From the NCBI GenBank assembly GCA_027604665.1, contig JADGIZ010000525.1, positions 1-12,366 on the forward strand: 12,366 nucleotides of DNA, in the 5' to 3' direction. Under the pieces are notes generated by a model. The model was not told where the DNA came from. It saw only the letters and a program-made list of their open reading frames with translations, and made no database searches. This document shows, piece after piece, positions 1 to 9,700 of the stretch. The translations under genes and the position numbers were made by a program. Within the stretch, counting starts at the first letter, position 1. Every line of letters starts with the position of its first letter. The stretch comes from Polyrhizophydium stewartii. Its lineage: Eukaryota > Chytridiomycota > Chytridiomycetes > Rhizophydiales.

Positions 1-25
1 GACGGGGGGGGTGCGGGGCACGCAC
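1..25 (-). other. Candidate 5' end of an intron in the downstream gene
   Basis: The minus strand reads GTGCGTGCC from 25 leftwards, then C-rich sequence to the window edge. The hexamer is the same as the donor at 12221-12216. The frame stays open across it, so the call rests on donor similarity and on the change from helix-like residues to Pro-rich residues. Confidence 0.45.
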
Positions 26-524
26 CGGCGGAGAGCTCGGCGACCTGGGCCTGCAGGATGCCGATCTCAGCCTGCATCCAGGCCTCGAGCAGGGTGTCCT
101 GCGAGTCGCACGAGGCGGCCGAGGCGGCCGAGGCGACCGAGGCCAGCGACAGCGAGCGCGGCGGGGGGGCGTGCTGCTGCTGGGCGGCGAGCTCCTTTGC
201 GGCGGCGGCAGCGGCAGCCGCGGCGCGGGTCTGGACGTCGTGGGCGTCGACGAGGTCGGCGTACAGGCGCTTCCAGACGCGGATCTCGTCCTGGTGCTTC
301 CGCACCAGGTCCTCGATGACCGAGAAGTACTCGACCTGCGGCTCGGGCTCGGGCGCGGGCACGGCGCCCGCGGCGCGCACGCTGCTCGCGGCCGACTGGA
401 ACGACAGCCGCGCGGGCCCGCGCGAGTGCGCGCTCTGCGGCTCCGCGTCCGCGGGCGACGCCGGCGCCGGCGCGGGCGACGGCGGCGCGGCCGCCTGCGA
501 CGCGCGGCGGAACAGCGAGTACAT
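26..524 (-). CDS. First exon of a downstream gene, uncharacterised partly coiled-coil protein (3' partial)
   Basis: The ATG at 524-522 is the first in its frame after the stop at 749-747 and opens a 166-codon exon. The protein begins MYSLFRRASQ, continues with a Pro/Ala-rich disordered stretch, then a charged helix (VEYFSVIEDLVRKHQDEIR and onward), a nine-alanine run, a Gln/Pro/Ser stretch with ASxAS repeats, and a second helix (DTLLEAWMQAEIGILQAQ). It ends one base into a codon at a GTGCGT donor identical to that of the kinesin motor intron. No family is recognised. The AWMQAEIGIL motif recurs twice in the kinesin tail, so this could be a paralogue of part of that tail or, less likely, a further exon of the same gene. 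Other frames here look like arginine/alanine-rich shadows. Confidence 0.6.
112..147 (-). repeat. 9-bp imperfect tandem repeat encoding Ser-Ala-Ala/Ser-Val-Ala units
   Basis: On the plus strand, units related to gaggcggcc follow one another four times (two perfect, two with changes). On the coding strand they give ASVASAASAAS in the downstream gene. This is simple slippage-type low complexity within coding sequence. Confidence 0.75.
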
Positions 525-758
525 GCGCGCGGGGCCGGCGGGGGGGTCTTGGACGGCGTCGCAAACTGGCCGCCCGTCGCCTTTTGCCCTCGCGCGCCAC
601 CCGCCGCCACCGCGGTGCCGCCCGCCCTCCACGCTTCCTCCGCCGGACACTCGCGCCCACACACGCACATGCACCCGCACATCCACTCGCTGTCTGCCCA
701 ACTCTCGCTCTCGCAAACAGAAAAACAGCAACGTGTACAAGATCCTTCATCTAACAAG
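525..758 (-). promoter_or_regulatory. Intergenic gap: kinesin 3' signals and upstream region of the next gene
   Basis: Only 234 bp separate the kinesin stop from the next start. Just after the stop the minus strand shows TTGTAC (about 740-735), then a T-rich run (about 730-716), then a GT-rich stretch (about 685-655). TGTA, U-rich and GU-rich elements in that order resemble eukaryotic 3'-end formation signals, although no AATAAA is visible. The remaining part (about 650-525) is G/C-rich with no TATA-like box; the promoter of the downstream gene must overlap it. Confidence 0.45.
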
Positions 759-3700
759 TCACCGTCCGCCCCGCGCAAGCGGCCGCCAGCTCAGCAGCGC
801 GCGCAGCGCCGCGGCCCGCGGCACCCGCCCGCCGTCGCCGCGCCGCGCAGCCCCGCCGCGCTCGCGCTCGCGCTCCTCCAGCCGGTCCACCGCGTGCGCA
901 AGCTCCGTGTTGCGCAGCTGCAGCTCCGCGATCCGCCGCCGCGCCGCGAGCAGCTCCTGGCTGGCATCCATCGCCTGCGACTGCGCCATCATCTCCTGCA
1001 TCGTCATGCGCCGCCCTGCCGCGGGCACTGCCGCCACCGGCGCTGCCGCGGCCCCTTCCGGCGGAAGCGGCGGCCGCCACGAGGCCTGCTGCGGCGACTG
1101 CTGGTGCACAGGCGACTGGTCGCCCGCGTCGCTCCGCTCCAGCACCCCGGCATACACAAGCGCAGGCTCGATCTCGCTGAGCTGCTCGTCGCTGAGCCCC
1201 GTCAGCCCCGCGCTGCCGCTGCCGCCCAGCATCGTCGTCGTGGTCGTCAGCATCGTCGTCGTCGTCGTCATCAGCGTTGCCGTCAGCACGCCTCCGTCCG
1301 CGTCGTCGCCATGCGTCCGTCCAAGCGGCTCCGCCGACCGCGTGAGCCGCGGGCCTGCAGCGCGCCGCCGCCCGTCGCCCGACGCACTGCCCGCGCGCTG
1401 CGATACCGTCGCCACCGCCGATGCCGCCGCCGCGTCCGCCGTCTGCACCTGCTCCGTGAGACGCTGGATCTCCTGCTGCTGTGAGTCGAGCAGCGCCTGC
1501 GTGCGCAGCAGCTCGTACTCGAGCTTCGCAATGTCGTCCACCTGCTTGTCAACGAGTGCACGCAGCCGGTTGACCGTCGTCGGGCTGTCGCTGCTGCTGT
1601 TGCTGCGCTGCCGCGCCGAGACTCCCGCAGATCCGGGTGCCCCAGCCGCGCCAAGCCCGGACGTCTGCACGCCGAGTCCGGCTGCCCGCTGCGCGCCGCG
1701 CCGCATCGCCAGCGACGACGCAGACGGCGGCTGCGGCAGCAGCTGCATCGTCGTCGTCGACGTCAACGGCAGCTGGTCAACGGGGAACGACGTTGGCGAC
1801 GCCGCCTCGCCGCTACCCTTGCCGCGCATTGATGCAAGCTCGCCCTGCAGCTGCCGGTTCAGCGACGCCTCGTACGCCCCGCGTCGCTTGGCCTCGTCGA
1901 GCTTGAGCGAGATGGTGCTCAGCCGCTTGACAACGCGCTTCTCGATCGACACCAGAGACCCGAGCGTGAACGACGGCACCGTCGTCTCCGACGTCGAGCT
2001 GTTGGCGTGCGAGCCGGACGGCGCGCCAGCGCTGGCGCCGCTGTCGGCCGCCGCGCCGTCGCCAGCAACCACCTCGCCCGATGCCGCCTGCGATGCCGCC
2101 TGCGATGCCGCCTGCGATGCCGCCTGCGATGCCGCCTGCGACGACGGCGTCTGCGACAGCGACAGCGATCGTGTGTGCCCGTGCGCCTGCATGTACGCCT
2201 GCGTCTGCGTGCGAATGCGTCCGAGCGACCCAGACCGGCTGATCAGGCTGCTGCTGGCCGTGCTGCTCGCCGCGCTCGACTCAATGAGCCCAGACACGAC
2301 GCTGCCGCCAGCCACGCTGCCCGTGGCGCTGCCCATGACCTGCCGCGTCTCCGTGAACGTGACATGGTCGCGCCGCTCAAACTCGGCCTGCGTCGCAATC
2401 TCGAGCGAGTGCGCCAGGTTCTCGACAAGCTTCTTGAACCGGTCGCGGTCCAGCGCAACGTCGACCAGGTGCGTGCGGTAAATGTTGAGCAGTTCGCGCG
2501 CCGTCGCGTTGTTGCCGTTGGCCTCGACCATCTCCGTGCGCAGCGCATGCAGCTCGCTCTGCGCCTCGAGCCGCAGCCCGCGCTCAAAGTCGATGCCCTC
2601 GATCAGACGCTGGTTCAGCGTCTCGAGCTCAAGCACGCGCTCGCGCAGCACGCCCGCTTCCCGGATCTTCTCGACGTTGCGGTCCACCGCGTCAAGCAGC
2701 GAGTGCATCTCGCGCTCCACGGCGTCAATGTCGCCCGCCGTCTTGTCCGTCTGCTGCGCGGCCTCGACGCGACCCACTTGCATGCGCCGCTCGATCTCGG
2801 CCAACGCAGCCGCGGCCTCGCCGTGCGCCTTGACCTTGGCCGCTAGCTCGTCTGCAAGTTGCTTCTCGCGGGTCGAGTGTGCGGCGTCCTTGGTCTCCAG
2901 CGTGGCCTCGAGGTCGCGCAGCTTGGCGCTCGTGTCCGAGAGCGCCTTGTCGAGCCGAGCCTGGTCGGCCTTCCACTCGACCTCGCGCTGCTCCTGCGCC
3001 GCCTCGAACGCCGCAATCTCTCGCCGATGCGCCGCGACAGCCTGCTCGTGCGCGACCTGCAGCTCGGCAACCTGCTTGTGCAGCGCAGCACGCTCCGACC
3101 CAATCTCGGCGACGCGCGCAGTGAGCTGGTCACGCTCGGCCTCGACCTCGGCGATGCGAGCCTTGAGGGCCTCACGCTCGGCACTGCTTGCCTGGCCGTC
3201 GCGCTCGAGATCGCCAATGCGCGCGCGGAGTCCCGCCGCCTCGGCCTCGAGCTCGGCAGCGCGAGCACCAAGGGCCGCAATCTGCTTGTGCGACTCGGCA
3301 ACGGCGGCCTCGAGCTGATTGACCTTGCTCTGGGACTCGGCGTGATGCGCCTCTGCAAGTTGCTTCTCGCGGGTCGAGTGCGCGGCGTCCTTGGTCTCCA
3401 GTGTGGCCTCGAGGTCGCGCAGCTTGGCGCTCGTGTCCGAGAGCGCCTTGTCGAGCCGAGCTTGGTCGGCCTTCCACTCGACCTCGCGCTGCTCCTGCGC
3501 CGCCTCGAACGCCGCAATCTCTCGCCGATGCGCCGCGACAGCCTGCTCGTGCGCGACCTGCAGCTCGACAACTTGCTTGTGCAGCGCAGCACGCTCCGAC
3601 CCAATCTCGGCGACGCGCGCAGTGAGCTGGTCACGCTCGGCCTCGACCTCGGCGATGCGAGCCTTGAGGGCCTCACGCTCGGCACTGCTTGCCTGGCCGT

Positions 3701-6700
3701 CGCGCTCGAGACCGCCAATGCGCGCGCGGAGTCCCGCCGCCTCGGCCTCGAGCTCGGCAGCGCGAGCACCAAGGGCCGTAATCTGCCTGTGCGACTCGGC
3801 GGCCGCGGTTTCGAGGCGCTTGGCAAGGGCATCCGTCTCGGCCTTATGCACCTCGAGCGTGGCCAAGCGCGACTGGAGAGCAACAATCTGCGCTGCGCCG
3901 GCAGCAAGGTCTTCCTGGAGCTTGGCGCGCTCCGCTTCGAGCCGGGTGACCACGGCGTCGGGTTCGGTCTGCAACGCAGAGTCGTGCACGGAAACAAGGT
4001 CTTGATCGCCAAAATGGCGGGACAACCGCGTCAGCACCAAACATCCGACTCCAACGGGCACATCCGCAGCACGCAGCACACGAGACTCACCGTGCGTCTG
4101 CGTCGACGATTCGACTCCAGGCAAAGCGGTGGCAAGCACATCTGCTTCGCCCTTGTCGCGCGCTTGCAGCAGCGAGATCTCGTGCGCCTGCTTCTCCGCC
4201 ATGGCAAGCTTGGCGGCCAGCATGTCTTCGAGCTCAGCAACGCGCATCGAGTTGGCGTCCGCGATGGCAAGCATCTGCGTCGCCGCGTGCGTCTCGTCCT
4301 CAAGGGCAGACAGCATGCTGTGCTCGTCGGCGTGCCCAGCGTCGTCGGACGCAGCCTCAGGGCCAGCGAGATCGCGTGAGCGGCCGACCTGCACAACATC
4401 GTCTTCGGCCGCAGGCGCTGCAATAGATGCAATGGCAGCGGCAGCACTCGCGGCCGACGCCCGCCTGTTCGCAACGGCCACCGAAAGTTGGCCCTCGAGG
4501 TCCACGCACTTGGCAGCCAGCGCCTGCTCCGACTCGCGAACGCTAGCAAGCTCGGCCTCGAGCGCAGACACCATCTGCGCGAGCTGATCGCGCTCGGCAG
4601 CCACGTCAAGGTCAACGGCATCTGTGATGGTCTCGGCATCGGCAGCGGGAGCCTTGACAACAGTGGCTGCCGCTGCGGCTTCCGCTGCTGCGGCGACGGC
4701 ATCTTCGAGCTCGCGCATATGCGTCACGGCGATCTCGACCTGTGCAAGGGCGTCCGCCGCCGAGGCCTTGGTCCGCGTCAGCTCCTCGCGCATCCTGTCC
4801 AGCTCGCGCTGAAGGTCCTCGACGATCTTGTCCTGCTCGGCCTCGAGATCGGCAAGGATGCGATCGCCCGAGGCCGGTGCAGCGCCAGCCCCCGCGTCAG
4901 ACTCGGCGTCGGTCGGTGCGGGCCGGATCGTCCGGTCGCCTTCGCCGTCGCCAAGGCCGTCACCGTCGCTCGCAGCGCTCTCCATGTTCTCGGCGCTGGT
5001 GGCGCTGCCGGCCCTGCTGCTGCTCGGCGCGACCGGCTCGTCGACGTCGTCGTCCTCGCTGCCGTCGGGCACGTCCTGCGGCAGCTGCGAGTACCTTGAC
5101 AGCGATCCCGTTGACCCGAGCACGCCCGGCGCGCCGAACCACGACGACCAGCCGGACCCAGAGCCGGATCCGGGAGCGAATCCGCGGCGCCGGGCGGGCG
5201 TCCGCGGCGTGTCGGCGCCGTCTGGGTGCGTGTCGGTGCTCGACCGCCCGAGCGTGCGCTCGCCGTGCTGCTCGCTCGCGCCGGCCGAAACGAGCGACGA
5301 GGCCGAGGCCGATGCGAGCGACGCATGCGACCGCATCTGTGCAATGGTGCGATGCTGCTCGTCGACGGTGCGCTGCAGCTCCGCCGCACGCGTGGTGGCC
5401 TCGGCAAGCTGCTGCTCGAGCGCCGCGACAAGGGCGGGATCAGCAGCTGGAGCGGCGGCCTCCAGTGGTTGCAGCGCTACCGCAGCCGCCTGCTCGGCCG
5501 TCTGGGTCTCAGTGTGCACCTGAACAACCGTGTCGGGAGACGCTTGCACCTGCGCATCAGCCAGCTCGATCCTGTCGCGCGCAGCAAGAACCTCACGCGC
5601 AGCATCGGCGTCGGCGCGGGCAAGCACAAGCGCAGCGTCCAGGTCGCGCTCACGGGCAACAAGCGCCTCCATGTCGCGCCGGACGCGGGCCATCTCGTCC
5701 GCGATCTTGTCGTGCTCGGCACGAGCGGCGCGTGCGGCCTCGGCAGCAGCAGCGGCCTCGGCCCGCGACGCCTCAAGCTCCGCAAGATGCGTCGTGCGAG
5801 CCGACGTTGCTTGCGAGATGAGAGACTCGCGCTCCGCAAGTGCGCTTTGGAGCTCCATCTGCGTCTGTGCGAGCTTGGCCGTGGCCTCGGCAAGCTCGGC
5901 GGCCGTCGTCTGCAGCTCCTCGGCAACGCGGGCCGCCTGCTCTGCATCCACGAAACCCATAGCAGCATCCATCTCGGTCCACGCGTCCGCGGTCTCGACC
6001 TCGGCCTGCGCGTCCTGGTCGTGGAGTTCGGGCAGGTGGGTGAACGAGGCCATCCGCTGCGCCTGGTGGATCGTCGTGAGCGCCTGCACCGACTTGCGCA
6101 GGGGAAGCCGTGACACGATGGGCGACCGCGCCACCTCGGGTGCCGATGCGGCCGAAAGCGACGACGAGGGCCGCGGGTACGGCTGCTGGGACTGGTGCTG
6201 CTGGTGCGTCTGCAGCTGGTGGATCATGGGCTCGAACGAGACGCTTGCGCGGCGCCGCTGCCGGTCGCTGGCGCTGGGGTCCGAGTCGGACTTGAACCAG
6301 CTGGTCCACGAGGGCACCGTGATCGGGGATGGCGCCTGCAGCCTGGACCTAGATTGCGCGGCCGATGCGTTGCTTGCAATCGAGACGGTCTCGGCCGTCT
6401 CGCCGCCGCCGAGCGAGCTTGCGATGCTTGCACGGCGCGCGCGGTCGGCGGTTGGGATGGGCAGGTTCGACGGATGCAGGTGCGACGTTGCGCTCGAGGG
6501 ACGAGCAGGCACCGGCGCAGACGCCTCGGCGGCTTCGGTTGCGGCCTCGAGGGCGCCTTGGCTCTCGCCGAGGCGGGCCTGCAGAGTCGCGAGCTGGGCA
6601 GCCAGCTCGGCGACACGCGCCTTGCTCTCGGCGAGCGCGGCCTCGAGATCGCCAACGCGCTTCTCCGAGTCGCGCAGCGCGTCGGCGAGGAAGCCGCTCG

Positions 6701-9700
6701 TCTCCTCGGCCACGTACGCAGGCACCAGCTTGGCGTTGGCCAGCTCGCGCTCGAGCCGCACGCACCGCTCGCCGGCAGCGCGCAGCTCCTCGTCGCGCGC
6801 GTGCACGGCCGCCGCGAGTTCCTGCACGCGTCCCTCGAGCTCGGCGATCCGCGCCTTGGAGTGGCCAATGGCAAAGTTGAGCTTGGACCGCTCGCTCTCC
6901 CACGACTGCGGCGGGTGCGTAAACGACAACCGCCGCTCGACAAGCCGCGGCGGATCGGCGCTCGTCGGCGAAGGCGCCTCGGCGCCAGTCGCGCGAGCAG
7001 GTGAGGGCTCGCCGCGCATCGAGATGGGCGAAGGGGCATCGGAGCCCAGCGACGCCGTCGAGAGCTGAGTGTCGCCCAGCGGACCACCCGCAGATGCACC
7101 GGCCTCGGCGCGCAGACCTCCGGCGTCCCGCAGCGGTCGCTCGAAGCTCGTGTCCAGAACCAGCGACAGCTCGAAGCTGCTGTCCTCGAAGCTCTGGTCG
7201 AGATGGTCCGACGCCGACTCGCCGACCGAGCTGACCGACTGCGTCGACGCGGCCGCGAGCCTGCTTGTCCTGCGGGGCTTTGTGCCTGAGGCGGCTCCCT
7301 CGCCGCCTTCGGCATCGTCGGCCACGGATACACGCATGGCTGGTTGCGACGCGGCGCGATGCATGTCGCGGCGACGGCGGCCGGACGAGCCTGCCATGCG
7401 TGCCTTGGCGGCCTCGACGGCAGGCGCGTCGCTGACGACAACGAGCGCCAGCGTCTCGTACGCCTGGATGCGCGACTGGAGCGCGCGGATCGTGCTCTCG
7501 GCAATCTGCGCCGCGCTGGCCTGCGCATGCTCGAGATCGTCGATGCGCCGCGCGTCCATCTCGCTCGTCTGTGTCGCCGCCGCGAGCTGCGCCTTGGTGT
7601 CCTCGAGCTCGGCCCGCGACGCGGCGAGCTGCGCCTGCGTCGCCCCGAGCGTCTCCTGCGTCGCCCGCAGCAGCTCGCTGAGATGCGCGGCCTCGCACGT
7701 CGCGGCCTCGAGCGCTGCAACGCCGGCCGCCGCAAGCTCCGTCTGTGTCTCGGCGCCGTGGGTCAGTGCCGGCATCGACGCCGCGCGCAGCTCGGCAATG
7801 GCCGCCTCGAGCTGCGCCGTGCGGTCCAGGCAGCGCGCAAGCTCGAGCTCGAGCTCGTTGCGCAGGGACTCGGCTTTGTCGTGGTACTCTTGGTGCACGA
7901 TGGCGTCGGCCTGGTGCTTGATGTCGAGCTGCTGGTAGGCCTGTCTCGCGCAAGGCGGATCCAGCAAGATGCGGCGGGCAGAGGCGGGGGGGGGGGCGAT
8001 GGTGTGAGCTCCGTGAGACACTCTGGTGCGCACAACATCGCTTTCAGCAGCAACTCACCATCTTGTAGTTCTCGACGGTGCGCGAGAGCGCGCGGTGGGT
8101 CTCCTCGGCAACCACAAGCCGCACCTGGAGGTCGTCGACGGTCTTTGCCGTGGCAGCGAGGGCCTCCATGTCGCAGACGAGGCTGGCCATCTCAGCGCGC
8201 AGCTTGGACTCGACGGCGGCTTGGCGTTCCTCGCGCTCGCGGCCCGCAACGACCAGGTCGCGCAGGGCCGCGGCGTCGCGCTCCTGCTCCGACAGGTGCC
8301 ACGACACGATGCCGAGCTCGCCCGCAAGCCAAGCAAGCCGGATGGCCGCCTGCGCGTCGATCTGCTGGCACTTTTGGCTGAGCTGCTCGAGCAGCTTGAC
8401 GAGTTCGCGCGCCGACATGCGCGTCGACACCGACAGGAACGTGATGGGGCTGATGACCTCGGGCGACAGCGGGCGGGATGCCGGCGACACGGGTCGCGGC
8501 GTGTGGCCGAGGCCGTGGACGTACGGCGACGACGGACGCAGCGCGGGCGACATGTGCGGCTGTGAGGGAGCAGCGAGCAGGTCCGGCCGCGACTCGCTGT
8601 GCGCTTGCATCATGCCCAGCGGGTTGGGCGACGCCTCGTCGACCTCGATGCTGACTCCGTCGCCGCCGAGCCGCTCGGACAGCCGGTCGAAGCGGGCACG
8701 CAGCGCGCGGTGATCCTGGTCCAGCGCCTGATTGCGCTCGAGCAGGTCGGCGTACTTTTCGAGCGTTGCGGCGTACTCGGCCTCGATGGTGTTGTGCGAC
8801 GAGACCATGTCGGCAATCTGCTGCTGCACGGCCTCGATCTCGGCAGCGTGCGCCGCGCGGGTGGCCTCGAGGTCTGCGAGCGAGATGCGCAGCTGCGACT
8901 CGAGATCTGCGATGCGCTCGGCAGGCGTGCGCGGCGCGGTGCGCTTGCTTGTCGACGACGACGTTGCCCGGAGTGCGGCCGTGGGCGACCTGACGGGCGA
9001 CTTGGCCGCGTCCGGCGGCGACTTGGAGGCCGCGCCGGGCCTCGACGGGGTGGTTGCGCGAGTCGCTGCGGGGGTCGGGACTGGCTGCGGCCCGATCGTC
9101 TTGGTGCGCGCGCCGGTGGGCGTCGACGAGCGCACAGAGACGGCAGCCGAGCGGGCAGATGGCGTGGGCGACGGCGGAGGTGACTTGGTCGCAATGGGCA
9201 GGCGCGAGATGGACTTGGACACAGACACGGCCGAGGTCGTTGACGGCGCGGTGCCGCGGCGGCTCGACGTGGCCGAGGACACGGACGAGAGAGACGACGT
9301 TGACGTGACGCGGCGGATGCTCGGGATCGGGATCGAGGACGGCGCCGCCGCCGCGAGCTGCTCTGCCTTGGCCTTGGCTGCCTCGTACTGTGTGCGCGCA
9401 TCATCGAGATCAGCCAGCGCCTTGTCGAGGTCGCTCTGCAGGCTGGCGCGATCGGTAGCGGCCTGCGAGGCCAGCGTCTCGTTCGCCTCGAGGAGCGCCT
9501 TGAGCTGGGCCTTGGCGCCTGTGTCCGCGTCGCGGAGGGCAGCGAGCTCGCGGGCGTGCTCCTCGGCATCCTTGGTACGCCTGTCGGCCATCTCGGCGAG
9601 CTTGGACTCGAGCGCGGCAATGTCAGCCGCGTACCGCTGATGTTGCTCGCCGAGCTCGTTCATCTTGGTCTCGGCAGCACGGACGGCGGCTTCGGCGGCA

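Noticed and set aside
67..750. A minus-strand frame of 227 codons starting in the intergenic gap
   Set aside because: It overlaps the downstream exon in a different frame and encodes almost pure Arg/Ala/Gly. The overlapping frame from 524 gives a far more protein-like sequence.
525..860. Splicing the end of the kinesin directly into the downstream exon to make one gene
   Set aside because: No GTGAGT or GTGCGT donor is seen near the end of the kinesin frame, and no good acceptor lies just before MYSLFRR. The shared AW-EIGI motif keeps the idea alive, but two genes fit better.
2080..2139. The short tandem repeat as a CRISPR array
   Set aside because: The units are contiguous 12-mers without spacers, codon-phased and inside a coding region of a eukaryotic gene.
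58..2481. An 807-codon open frame on the plus strand
   Set aside because: It lies antisense to the kinesin last exon and the downstream gene. Its product is Ser/Arg/Ala/Cys-rich with no domain or coiled-coil logic. High G+C in third codon positions removes stop codons from antisense frames, which explains it.
3969..4090. A 122-bp version of the candidate in-frame intron using the CAG at 3971-3969
   Set aside because: It shifts the frame into an Arg-rich sequence that soon stops, so it cannot be the main form. It is kept only as a possible alternative splice.
2843..4379. Long overlapping frames on both strands (2859-4379 plus, 2843-4012 minus)
   Set aside because: They are frame shadows of the duplicated coiled-coil region and inherit its repeat structure. 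The main kinesin frame runs through unbroken.
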